DNA from: Leptospirales bacterium
GTDB taxonomy: Bacteria > Spirochaetota > Leptospiria > Leptospirales > Leptonemataceae
Length of the DNA: 59,267 nucleotides
Assembly: GCA_019694685.1 (NCBI GenBank)
Contig: JAIBBM010000026.1
Span: 1 to 59,267, forward strand
Direction of reading: 5' to 3'
The notes under the pieces are model-generated. The model saw only the letters and a program-made list of their open reading frames with translations, made no database searches and had not been told where the DNA came from. The translations under genes were made by a program, and so were the position numbers. Numbering within the stretch: position 1 is the stretch's first letter; each line of letters starts with the position of its first letter. Shown here piece after piece: positions 26,568-34,086 of the stretch.

Positions 26568-27620
26568 ATGGATTCATTTACACCCATCAAAGACTTTGCA
26601 GGCGCGCGCTCTCTTCCGCATCCGGGAGATAGACTTTCTGAAATCAAAAAGAGATCACGTAAGTTCAGGGACAAACTCCTGGCTGGAAAGAAAGCAGAGT
26701 TCTACAAAACGGTAGACCTGGTGCGCGTCCCCTATCCCACAAAATACGGCCTTCTCAACGCCTTTGCCCTTCCCACTCCCATGATGCACATCCTTAACAG
26801 GCTCTACATTGTGCAGTTCAAACAAAAGGGACGACTTCGCACGCTCCTATTTTCTCCATCAGACATTGAAAACAACGGAGAGACTCCTTTCTTCAAAAGA
26901 CTTTCGCGCTCCTTCGGGCCGTTCGAATCGATCGGAAAACGTTTTATTGCACCGGTGCTTTCCACTGTAGAACATGCGCTACAATCCATTGGACTTTCCC
27001 CCGAAAAGATCGACTATATTTCTTACGATCATCTGCACACTCAGGACGTACGCAAATGGCTTGGCACGCGCAATATGGCGCCTTACTTCCCGAATGCGAA
27101 ACTACTTGTGATGAAACAGGAATGGGACTCCACAAAAAGCCTGATCGGACCGCAACTCGACTGGTATTGCCCCGGTGGGATTGAAGGAATTGATCCGCGC
27201 AAAGTCATTCTCCTCAAAGGAGACACTATGCTCGGAGACGGAGTTGCTTTGATTGCCACACCAGGACATACGGAAGGAAACCACTCCCTGGTAGTTCACA
27301 CAGATGAAGGAGTTCTGGTCTCAAGCGAAAATGGCGTAAGCGCAGACAGTTACGCGCCCATGTCGTCTCGCATCCCTGGTGTGAGACGTTATGCGGCAAA
27401 GGCAGAAATGGAAGTGATCCTGAATGGAAACACTCTCGAAGGTGGACTCGACCAGTACATCTCCATGGTGCAGGAAAAGGAAATTGCGGGACCTTCCGCA
27501 CGAAATCCTGACTTCTACAACGTGGTTCCTTCCTCCGAACTCACACACTACTGGGGATTTCCAGGCATCCGACCAACATTCACATTTGGCCCTCTCGAAT
27601 TTGGAAAGATACGAACGTAA
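26568..27620 (+). CDS. metallo-beta-lactamase-fold protein with altered metal motif
   Basis: 350 residues, no signal peptide. The MBL fold is indicated by IDYISYDHLHTQDVRKWLG and IATPGHTEGNHSLVV in the right order. The usual HxHxDH reads HLHTQD, so the third and fourth ligands differ from classical hydrolases; TPGH is intact. Part of the N-terminus (residues 1-50) is charged. Hydrolase activity is plausible but unproved. It is the first gene of an operon: the SDR gene starts 10 bases later, then a small membrane protein and a probable CTG-started gene. Confidence 0.8.
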   Translation: MDSFTPIKDFAGARSLPHPGDRLSEIKKRSRKFRDKLLAGKKAEFYKTVDLVRVPYPTKYGLLNAFALPTPMMHILNRLYIVQFKQKGRLRTLLFSPSDIENNGETPFFKRLSRSFGPFESIGKRFIAPVLSTVEHALQSIGLSPEKIDYISYDHLHTQDVRKWLGTRNMAPYFPNAKLLVMKQEWDSTKSLIGPQLDWYCPGGIEGIDPRKVILLKGDTMLGDGVALIATPGHTEGNHSLVVHTDEGVLVSSENGVSADSYAPMSSRIPGVRRYAAKAEMEVILNGNTLEGGLDQYISMVQEKEIAGPSARNPDFYNVVPSSELTHYWGFPGIRPTFTFGPLEFGKIRT

Positions 27621-27630
27621 GGAGTTCATC

Positions 27631-28446
27631 ATGCGCGATAAAGTAGTCATCATCACGGGTTCAGGAAGCGGAATCGGAAGACACCTGACAGGAGCGTTTT
27701 TGAACTCTGGCGCTCTCGTGGCCGCCACAGACATCAATGAAGACGCTCTCAAAAAGGCAGCAAAGAAGGACGGCTGGGACAAAGAAAGATTGATCTCAGA
27801 AAAACTCGACGTTCGACAGGAAAAGAGCTGGAAGAAGCTCTTCTCGCAAGTTTTGAAAAAATGGAAGAGAGTGGACATACTCATCAACAATGCAGGCTAC
27901 TTGATGCCGGCCTACATTGCAGACGCAGACGAAGATCATTTCGCGCGCCACCTGGATATCAACGCGAGAGGAACCATGATCGGCACAGCGCATGCAGCCA
28001 GAGTGATGATGGAGCAGAAGTCAGGTCATATCATCAACATAGCTTCGCTTGCAGGAGTGGCCGGAATCCCGGGAATCTCCGCATACTCCGCATCCAAACA
28101 TGCGGTGCGCGGTTTTAGCCTGGCGGCAGCCCAGGAAATGCGCCCACACGGCGTATTCGTCACAACCATCTGCCCCGACGCCGTGAAGACACCGATGCTC
28201 GATTTACAGAAAGACTATAAAGAAGCGGCGATGACCTTTTCTGGCGGCCGTTATCTGACCCCGGTAGACATAGAAGGAGCCATCAGACGTGCAATTGACA
28301 CCAGACAAAGGGAAATCTTACTGCCTGGATACAGAGGAATGCTTGCCAAAATCGCCTCTGCGTTCCCTTCTTTAACAGCAACCCTTGGTGGCGTGATGCA
28401 AAAGCAGGGACAGAAAAAGCAAGCAGCCTTCAGGAAAGGATCATGA
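27631..28446 (+). CDS. short-chain dehydrogenase/reductase (SDR)
   Basis: 271 residues. A classical SDR: VVIITGSGSGIGRHLTGAFL (TGxxxGxG NAD(P) motif), NNAGYLMPAY (NNAG), catalytic Ser in IINIASLAGVAG and the YSASK motif (ISAYSASKHAVRGFS). The ATG is 10 bases after the MBL gene with AAGGAG upstream. The C-terminal ~50 residues extend past the SDR core with a basic helix. Substrate unknown; pairing with an MBL hydrolase suggests a lipid or ester pathway, which is inference. The stop overlaps the next start by four bases. Confidence 0.93.
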   Translation: MRDKVVIITGSGSGIGRHLTGAFLNSGALVAATDINEDALKKAAKKDGWDKERLISEKLDVRQEKSWKKLFSQVLKKWKRVDILINNAGYLMPAYIADADEDHFARHLDINARGTMIGTAHAARVMMEQKSGHIINIASLAGVAGIPGISAYSASKHAVRGFSLAAAQEMRPHGVFVTTICPDAVKTPMLDLQKDYKEAAMTFSGGRYLTPVDIEGAIRRAIDTRQREILLPGYRGMLAKIASAFPSLTATLGGVMQKQGQKKQAAFRKGS

Positions 28447-28763
28447 CGGAAAAGGAAAAGAAAGAAGACAAGGGCACCAATCTGCTACAGACGATGGGCG
28501 AAAGCCTTTCGAACATCGCGGACACTCTGACCGGTCGTCATCTTGAAAACAGAATTCGCGAATATACGGAATTGTATGCGGACGTTCTCCTGGGCCTTCA
28601 TAGAGACCTTCGCAACCTTGAGGGCAGGATCGAAGCGCTTCCGGACAAAAAAGAAATGGATTCTATGTTGAAAGGCCTTCAAATCATGAGAAGGCTTCTC
28701 ATCGTATCGCTTGGCTTTTCTATCATTAGCCTCGGAGGTGTCATCTGGACGATCCTTCGCTAA
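28443..28763 (+). CDS. small protein with C-terminal membrane helix
   Basis: 106 residues. Residues 1-80 are charged and helical with a coiled-coil look (ENRIREYTELYADVLLGLHR, DLRNLEGRIEALPDKKEMDS); residues 83-104 form a membrane helix (LLIVSLGFSIISLGGVIWTIL). This tail-anchored layout suggests a scaffold or regulator at the inner membrane. ATG overlaps the SDR stop (ATGA). The next gene begins within its last codons. Confidence 0.75.
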   Translation: MTEKEKKEDKGTNLLQTMGESLSNIADTLTGRHLENRIREYTELYADVLLGLHRDLRNLEGRIEALPDKKEMDSMLKGLQIMRRLLIVSLGFSIISLGGVIWTILR

Positions 28764-29107
28764 AAGAAAAACTCACTGAGCTCGAAACGCGACGCGGAAC
28801 GGGGGAGAAATTTCGCGACGTTGCCAGACAGTATGTAATGGACAGAGAAGAAGACAGTGCTATCAAAACGGCACTTGTCAAGACAGGCCATACTCTGCTG
28901 CAGCTTGGAATTGTGCGCCTCGCAGTCCGATTCTTCCCGGGTCTGACTGGATTTTTAACACCAGCCGTTTCCGTGGCGTATGAACGAGTGAGAAAAAACA
29001 CGGACCTTCCGGGAGTAGTGGATCAAGCCACTGCCAAACTCAAAAATATTCAGAATGAACGCAGCGTCGAAACTACCGCTGAACACAAAGACTCAACCCA
29101 CCACTAA
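28745..29107 (+). CDS. small protein, probable CTG start, unknown function
   Basis: The frame is open from a TAG just upstream of 28730 to 29107. The only ATG (28838) has no ribosome-binding site and would drop a protein-like leader (DDPSLKEKLTELETRRGTGE, then KFRDVARQYV). A perfect GGAGG at 28735-28739 stands 5 bases before a CTG at 28745, in frame, overlapping the end of the previous gene by 19 bases. The 120-residue product has a hydrophobic middle (LQLGIVRLAVRFFPGLTGFL) and charged ends. Not recognised. If CTG is not used, the gene is 28838-29107 (89 residues). Confidence 0.6.
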   Translation: MDDPSLKEKLTELETRRGTGEKFRDVARQYVMDREEDSAIKTALVKTGHTLLQLGIVRLAVRFFPGLTGFLTPAVSVAYERVRKNTDLPGVVDQATAKLKNIQNERSVETTAEHKDSTHH

Positions 29108-29863
29108 CTGAAACAGGACTGCCATAAAGAGAGGAAACTCTTTGCGCGCGCGATTCTCTGCTTTCGCACGCGGGCCAGGCTGGCTGGATCTTGTGGATGA
29201 CCATTCTTCCACTTTAACGGCCGCGAAAGAAAAGCGCGAAGCAATCGAAAATAGATCTGTGATGCTTCTGTGAAAGGAAACAGTAGATTCGGTTCCGTGT
29301 TTTCCCGGGTGCATTTGAATTGGAATTTCCGCGGGAGACATGTACATATCAATCCTGCGATATTGCATTTTCTTTCCTTCGTCAAATCCCCAGGATGTCT
29401 GTCTGGGAATGCGAAAGCAAGGATGATTCAAGACCCATAGCATCCTTCCATTGGGCCTCAGTACGCGCGCACATTCGGATGTAACGCGATCAAGATTTCT
29501 CATATTTTGAATGCAAAGAATCGCGCTCACCTGATCGAAAGACTGATCCGCGAATGCGCGAAGATCTTCTGCATTTTCGCATTCATACTTCACGGGGACT
29601 TTTGATTGGTAACGGCGTGCGGCCTCAATCAGAGAAGGAGACGCGTCTATGCCTGTCACGCGCCCTCCGGCTTCCGCAAGAGCCCGACTGTATACTCCCT
29701 GACCACAACCTATATCAAGCACCGATTTATTTTTTGCGCCCATCAGCGCGAGCGCGCGAGGGAGTATGATTTCGCGATGTAAATCCGAACCACTCTTGCC
29801 TACAAGGCCGTCATACCAGTCTGAAGACTTCTCCCAGGAAGTATCAGACCGTTCCTGTGTTAT
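29093..29863 (-). CDS. SAM-dependent methyltransferase
   Basis: A class I methyltransferase: VLDIGCGQGVYSRALAEAGG (motif I), GIDASPSLIEAARRY, the acidic NAEDL and a LRPNGRMLWVLNHPCFRIPR stretch, so a small-molecule methylase of the type 11/UbiE-like group; substrate unknown. The conserved N-terminus SWEKSSDWYDGLVGKSGSDL requires a start near 29863, where only ATA or internal positions upstream are available; ATG at 29962 would overlap the FecR-like gene by 103 bases with compositionally odd leader sequence. The start is thus unresolved. It is the third gene after ECF sigma and FecR-like genes. Confidence 0.78.
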   Translation of the reverse strand: MTQERSDTSWEKSSDWYDGLVGKSGSDLHREIILPRALALMGAKNKSVLDIGCGQGVYSRALAEAGGRVTGIDASPSLIEAARRYQSKVPVKYECENAEDLRAFADQSFDQVSAILCIQNMRNLDRVTSECARVLRPNGRMLWVLNHPCFRIPRQTSWGFDEGKKMQYRRIDMYMSPAEIPIQMHPGKHGTESTVSFHRSITDLFSIASRFSFAAVKVEEWSSTRSSQPGPRAKAENRARKEFPLFMAVLFQLVVG

Positions 29864-30567
29864 TCGCTTTCGTATGCGAGAACCTGGGCGTCTGCGTCGC
29901 GTTTTACAAGCGTGATTTTTTCCCCGGGCAAAATTGGAAAGTTTTCCCCGTTCTGGCAACATTCTACGCTACCACGAGATACGGTAAGTGTCACGCTTCC
30001 TTGAGGATTCTCTTCTCCACCGGTGACAATCGTGAACACTCCATCCTGACTTGCCAGTTCGATTCCGTTGGCCCAGAGAGTTACAGTGCTTCCCTGGGGA
30101 TGAACGTGGACTTCCGCCTGCCCCTGGTGCAGCTCGTAGTGTCCGGACCCATGGCGAGAAAGTTCCGTGTCTTGCTTCAGATGAATGCGTCCACGGGTAG
30201 AAAACCCGGATAGAAGAGTGATCTCGCTGGCCTCAGAGCCAGTTCGCACCGTTTCCTGACCCATAGGACGAAAGCCGTTCCAGCTATGATTGATCTGGGA
30301 AAAGTGAAAGCCTGCGGCAGCCAGGAGCAAACTGGCTGCCGCCAAACCCGGATAGAACGTATGGTTCGCGCGCGTCCGGGGGGACGTAGCGCGCGCAAAC
30401 GCCTGCTCAAAGATCCAATTCGGCGCCGCAGGAAGATCCGGAGTACTGGTTTCCTGGGTGCTGTTCCGGTTAAGGGAAGGAGTCGCCCGCCCGGGAATCG
30501 AGTCGATGAATCGTCGGTGCAAAACCTGACTCAGACTGCCATCGTCTTTCACACTCTCCTTACGCAC
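29860..30567 (-). CDS. FecR-like membrane protein (putative anti-sigma factor)
   Basis: 235 residues from GTG at 30567, which has GGAGG 6 bases upstream. Residues about 65-90 form one membrane helix (FYPGLAAASLLLAAAGFHF); the outer part reads as a FecR domain with GSEASEITLLSGFSTRGRI, LKQDTELSRH and VTLTVSRGSVECCQNGENFP. FecR-type proteins transduce an envelope signal to an ECF sigma factor. The cytoplasmic end (residues 1-60) lacks an obvious zinc anti-sigma motif. It immediately follows the sigma gene and overlaps or abuts the methyltransferase, so the three form an operon. Confidence 0.75.
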   Translation of the reverse strand: MRKESVKDDGSLSQVLHRRFIDSIPGRATPSLNRNSTQETSTPDLPAAPNWIFEQAFARATSPRTRANHTFYPGLAAASLLLAAAGFHFSQINHSWNGFRPMGQETVRTGSEASEITLLSGFSTRGRIHLKQDTELSRHGSGHYELHQGQAEVHVHPQGSTVTLWANGIELASQDGVFTIVTGGEENPQGSVTLTVSRGSVECCQNGENFPILPGEKITLVKRDADAQVLAYESE

Positions 30568-30594
30568 ATTCCACCTCCGGGGGGCCAAAAAAAA

Positions 30595-31107
30595 TCATGT
30601 CTCGAGGTAATCCCGCCAGTCTGGCAGTCCCCTTTCCAGGGCTCCAAAAAGGGTCTCTGTCCTACGACGAACCGTTCGTTCTGAGCATTTCAAAATAGCA
30701 GCCATGGACGATTGAGACTCGCGTGTCTCCAGAATCAAATGTAGAAGGGTTTCATAGTCCGGTCCGCATTTTCGGGCAACATCAAACATCCTGGAAACAA
30801 GCTCAGAACCAAGCACGATCTTCCCTTCTCCTTCGCCTGTTGCCGCGATTCGGTCATCCGTCCAGGGGGTGTTCTTTCGATCCTTACGATAGTAGTCGAT
30901 TGCAAGATTACGAGAAGCACGGTACAGCCATCGTAGCTCCGAACCCTTTTGAATCCGATCGTGCTGCACTTCGCGAATGAAGCGAATGAACACCTCTTGC
31001 AAAATATCTTCCGAATTCGCGCCGCCTCCAAGCCGACGCAAATAACGCAACAGCTTACCTGAATGTTCAGCAAAAATCGCGGCACAATATTCGCGCAGCT
31101 CGTACAC
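30595..31107 (-). CDS. ECF-type RNA polymerase sigma factor
   Basis: 170 residues. Region 2 is visible (GGGANSEDILQEVFIRFIRE, ELRWLYRASRNLAIDYYRKD) and region 4 as a helix-turn-helix (MAAILKCSERTVRRRTETLF). It directs RNA polymerase to stress- or envelope-responsive promoters. The start is GTG at 31107 with no good ribosome-binding site. The next gene (FecR-like) starts 27 bases after the stop across an 8-T run. It diverges from a small secreted protein gene; whether that gene is its target is unknown. Confidence 0.88.
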   Translation of the reverse strand: MYELREYCAAIFAEHSGKLLRYLRRLGGGANSEDILQEVFIRFIREVQHDRIQKGSELRWLYRASRNLAIDYYRKDRKNTPWTDDRIAATGEGEGKIVLGSELVSRMFDVARKCGPDYETLLHLILETRESQSSMAAILKCSERTVRRRTETLFGALERGLPDWRDYLET

Positions 31108-31233
31108 AAAACCAGTCTACCCGAAGCTCCGTGCGCGTCATTTCTTTGGCGCAACATTGCTCTTCATTTTTTTTTTGACCCCGCAGGCGGCCATTGTCCG
31201 TATATCTACGGAATCTAAAACCATGAGGGAATC

Positions 31234-31443
31234 ATGAAACGACTCAGACTGATTGCACCAGCCGTTGCGATGGCTCTGGCAACGACTCTCGTTGCTGGCC
31301 CAAAGGAAGACTGCTTGCAGAAGGCAAAGACCGATCATAGAGCCGCGCATAAAGAATGCAAGGCGAAAGATGGTCAGGCTCGGAAGGATTGTCAGAAGGC
31401 GGCGAAGACCGCTTTCGAGACTGCCAGGAAAGCTTGTAAATGA
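31234..31443 (+). CDS. small secreted helical protein with two C-x14-C units
   Basis: 69 residues; Sec signal (MKRLRLIAPAVAMALATTLV, cut after VAG). The mature ~47 residues hold two copies of a C-x14-C helix pair: C27 to C42 and C53 to C68, with matching AKT and K-x-CK positions, so it is an internal duplication likely forming a disulfide-stapled helical hairpin. Very Lys/Ala-rich. No family recognised. ATG has GAGGGA upstream and a perfect palindromic terminator follows the stop, so it is a stand-alone, well-expressed gene. Confidence 0.72.
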   Translation: MKRLRLIAPAVAMALATTLVAGPKEDCLQKAKTDHRAAHKECKAKDGQARKDCQKAAKTAFETARKACK

Positions 31444-31448
31444 GTACG

Positions 31449-31477
31449 GGCCGCCCGCGGGCGGCCTTTCTTTTTAT
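31449..31477 (+). terminator. strong rho-independent terminator
   Basis: GGCCGCCCGCGGGCGGCC (31449-31466) is a perfect 18-base palindrome followed by tttctttttat, six bases after the TGA of the small secreted protein. Confidence 0.85.
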
Positions 31478-31510
31478 CGCAGAGAACGATTCTGAAAAAC
31501 TGCGCGGTCG

Positions 31511-32317
31511 TTACTGAGTCAAACGAACAATTCTCAAACGGGCGTCGTATGCGCTGAACACCGCTGGATCATGTAGCGTCAGGATCCGCCAATTCTGTGA
31601 ACCTACTCTCTGAATAAATTTCTGATTCTTTTCCGGAGAAAAAGCGGATTCTTCCGGAAGTGGAATCTGTGCCACGCAAGCGTCTGCGAAATAGCACTCA
31701 TCCCCGGTGATGATGAACGCCCGGTTGCTTGTTTGCACGACCGCCGCTTGCGACCCAGGAGTGTGGCCACCGGCGAGTAGAATCTTCACGCCATACAAGT
31801 CTGTGTCCCCGGAGTGTACACGCAAATGTCCGCTTGTTAGAATTTCTTCAAAAATCTTTTTCACAGGCGCGAGCTTGGGCGCATAACGGATGGCCTGGAA
31901 TTCCGCATCCTGAACATGAACCACTGCATTGGGAAAGAAGGTAATTCCTCCCACATGATCCGGATGTGCATGAGTCAGAACAATGTCGGTGACCTGCGAA
32001 GGAAAAATGCCCTGGAGTTTCAAGATTTGAGGCGCAGTTCGAAAACCGCGAATGCGAAAGCGATCGGCCACTGATTCATCTTTCATGCCTGCATCTACGA
32101 GAACGATCTTGCCGGATACTTCAATGACGTAGAAGAGCCAGTCCAGCTTCACGTATTCACGTGTGCTCGTTGTATTTACAAGATGAGACGGGTAATAGCT
32201 TTCGCCGAATTTGGCGGCAAAAAGCGCCGGCCCACTTTTGCCGGCGCAATCAAACAAAAGCGCCGCAGATGCGGCGCATACGAACGAGAATAGGAGAAAC
32301 CTCCTTATTCTGAGCAC
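31511..32317 (-). CDS. metallo-beta-lactamase-fold lipoprotein (lactonase-like)
   Basis: 268 residues. N-terminus MLRIRRFLLFSFVCAASAAL, then lipobox LFDC (Cys24). A classical MBL site follows: LTHAHPDHVGG (residues 116-121, HxHxDH), AGGHTPGSQ and a downstream Asp in ITGDECYF, as in AiiA/AttM-type N-acyl-homoserine lactonases and related hydrolases. Membrane anchored, so substrate would be periplasmic or external. Start GTG at 32317 overlaps the preceding gene by 13 bases; an AGGAGG just downstream hints at an alternative start, but no suitable codon follows it. Confidence 0.85.
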   Translation of the reverse strand: MLRIRRFLLFSFVCAASAALLFDCAGKSGPALFAAKFGESYYPSHLVNTTSTREYVKLDWLFYVIEVSGKIVLVDAGMKDESVADRFRIRGFRTAPQILKLQGIFPSQVTDIVLTHAHPDHVGGITFFPNAVVHVQDAEFQAIRYAPKLAPVKKIFEEILTSGHLRVHSGDTDLYGVKILLAGGHTPGSQAAVVQTSNRAFIITGDECYFADACVAQIPLPEESAFSPEKNQKFIQRVGSQNWRILTLHDPAVFSAYDARLRIVRLTQ

Positions 32318-33456
32318 TTATCTTGATTCAGCGTTTCAAAATACTGAATGACTCTTCCAAGGTTTTTCTTGTAGGCCTGAAGATTGTTTGCTTCCAGTGC
32401 GGTGGAGAGTCCGGTCACGCTCTTTTGAAGCTTTGGATCTCCGTATGCTTCGGAAACACTGCTAAGTGCTTTGTTCACCGTATCCAGACTGTTGTAGAGA
32501 TTGTCTCCTCGGGTAACGCGAATCCCTGGCTTGAGAGCACCGTCCAGTTGCTTGAGAGAACCGAGCAGCTCTGCCAGATCTGGACAGAGTTCGTCTTCCT
32601 GATACTCTTCCGTTTCTTCTTCCGCATCCGTTACTTCCTGTTGCACTACTGTATTGGTTGGCTGTATGGTAGGGGCGTTTTCATCGACAGTGTTGTGCGC
32701 AACTACTTGCTTGCCTTCTTTCAATTCGAAGATCGGATCCTGCGTTGCCTGGTCGGGAGAACCGATGCGAATTGGCTTTGTAGCCACGGCCATCAACCTT
32801 TTCCAGCTTGGTTCCTCCGCGCGAAGCTCAGTGCCGAGCGCCTGCAGCCACTGATTGGTGAACGCACCGCCGTCTTCCATCGCAAAGGAATACTGCCCTG
32901 GCTTTGAACCAGATGCATACACTCTACCGCTGAATTCCACAAACAACTTCTTGTAGTTAGAAGGCTGAAGTTCCGCGAATGCGCGAAGATTCGCACTGCG
33001 TTCGCTTTGATCAGAAAAGCTATTGCACAAATCCCCGAGAGCGATCACAAGGCGTGGGTTCTTCTGATCCAGAATCTCAAGCACTTTTGAAAACTCAAGC
33101 CCGGGCTGTGGCTTTTTCACATACATGTTTGGCCATTTTGTTTTTGATTCGCGCGTTCTATATCCATGTCCGGAGTAATAGAAAAACACAGTATCATTCG
33201 GACCCGGATTGATGGCCTGAACTGCTGCGAGTGTGGTGGTTCCATTGAACTCTGGAGATTTGAGAACTTTCATGTTCAATTTCATTCCGCTGTTGGAAGC
33301 GATCTCGCGAGCTTTGTTCTGCATGTTCTGCAGATCCGCGAGAGTGGAACTACCGATGCTCGCGTCCGCTGTGTCCGCAACGATGAGCATATGCAGAGTC
33401 TGGGCTTGAAGCGAACAGACAAACGCGAACGCTATGAGTGCAACGATCTTTTTCAT
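32305..33456 (-). CDS. secreted caspase-like (peptidase C14) protein
   Basis: 383 residues. ATG at 33456 has GGAGGG upstream and gives a Sec signal (MKKIVALIAFAFVCSLQAQ). The caspase-fold catalytic pair is visible: His97 in FFYYSGHGYR and Cys144 in VIALGDLCNSFSD, so a periplasmic metacaspase-type (orthocaspase) Arg/Lys or Asp peptidase is expected. After ~240 residues comes an acidic linker (DAEEETEEYQEDE) and a C-terminal helical domain of ~100 residues with two cysteines (ELCPDLAEL and QDKCSE). The operon is lipoprotein (33985), this gene, MBL lipoprotein; spacing is 1 base or overlapping. Confidence 0.8.
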   Translation of the reverse strand: MKKIVALIAFAFVCSLQAQTLHMLIVADTADASIGSSTLADLQNMQNKAREIASNSGMKLNMKVLKSPEFNGTTTLAAVQAINPGPNDTVFFYYSGHGYRTRESKTKWPNMYVKKPQPGLEFSKVLEILDQKNPRLVIALGDLCNSFSDQSERSANLRAFAELQPSNYKKLFVEFSGRVYASGSKPGQYSFAMEDGGAFTNQWLQALGTELRAEEPSWKRLMAVATKPIRIGSPDQATQDPIFELKEGKQVVAHNTVDENAPTIQPTNTVVQQEVTDAEEETEEYQEDELCPDLAELLGSLKQLDGALKPGIRVTRGDNLYNSLDTVNKALSSVSEAYGDPKLQKSVTGLSTALEANNLQAYKKNLGRVIQYFETLNQDKCSE

Positions 33457-33457
33457 T

Positions 33458-33985
33458 CTACTGACCCTCCATCGTTTCTTTGAAACTCTGAATATCTTTA
33501 TCTTTGGGGAAGAGTTGCTTTGCAAGATTCAGGAGTGGCTTGCGTGCTCCGTCATTGTCTTCGATGAGAGTCTTGCCGCTTCCGGTGAATTGCCAGAGGT
33601 TTCCGTAGTAGCTCACCAGCACATTGACTGTGTCTTTTCCCTTCTTGAATTGGAAGCCAACAGAAGGATCAAAAGGATGGCGTTTACTATGAAGGAAATC
33701 GTAGGTTTTTTCATCCATGATTGCATTCTGCAAGGTGGAGATTTGCTCCGCGGTCAGTGCGACAGGTTTGGAAAGCAGCTTAAAGCCATCCATATGGTCC
33801 GCAGTGGATCCTCCTCTGGGCTCAACGAGGACAGCTGTAACCGAATCAGGAGCAGACAGTACGCCGAGGATCGAATCCCCTAGAAATTCCTTTACTTTTG
33901 CCGATGGCTGCACAGGCACCCCCTTCGCCGTGGTCTGGCAATTTAGCATTGCCATGGCCAGAATGGCCGCTGAAAAAAATCGCAT
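33458..33985 (-). CDS. lipoprotein, function unknown
   Basis: 175 residues. Signal MRFFSAAILAMAMLNC with lipobox MLNC (Cys16). The mature part is one mixed domain with basic and aromatic strands (VNVLVSYYGNLWQFTGSG) and a helical end (SFKETMEGQ). Not recognised. AGGAG lies 7 bases upstream of the ATG. The caspase-like gene follows one base after its stop, and its ribosome-binding site is inside this coding sequence, so translation is coupled. Confidence 0.75.
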   Translation of the reverse strand: MRFFSAAILAMAMLNCQTTAKGVPVQPSAKVKEFLGDSILGVLSAPDSVTAVLVEPRGGSTADHMDGFKLLSKPVALTAEQISTLQNAIMDEKTYDFLHSKRHPFDPSVGFQFKKGKDTVNVLVSYYGNLWQFTGSGKTLIEDNDGARKPLLNLAKQLFPKDKDIQSFKETMEGQ

Positions 33986-34086
33986 TGATAACTCCTGTAT
34001 TTTTGATTCAGATTGAATCGCGATGTTCGTCTGCTCAACAAGAAAAAAGGTTCGACTTAATTTTCCTTTGAAAGCCAGACTGAGAC

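Noticed and set aside
30585..30595. slippery run of eight T between the sigma and FecR-like genes suggesting programmed frameshifting
   Set aside because: It lies after the sigma stop and before an independent GGAGG-GTG start for the FecR-like gene, so no fusion is needed.
31167..31206. promoter of the small secreted protein read as TTGACC (31175) with TATATC (31201)
   Set aside because: Spacing is 19-20 bases and the -10 is weak; an ECF-type promoter cannot be told apart without a known motif, so it was not listed as a feature.
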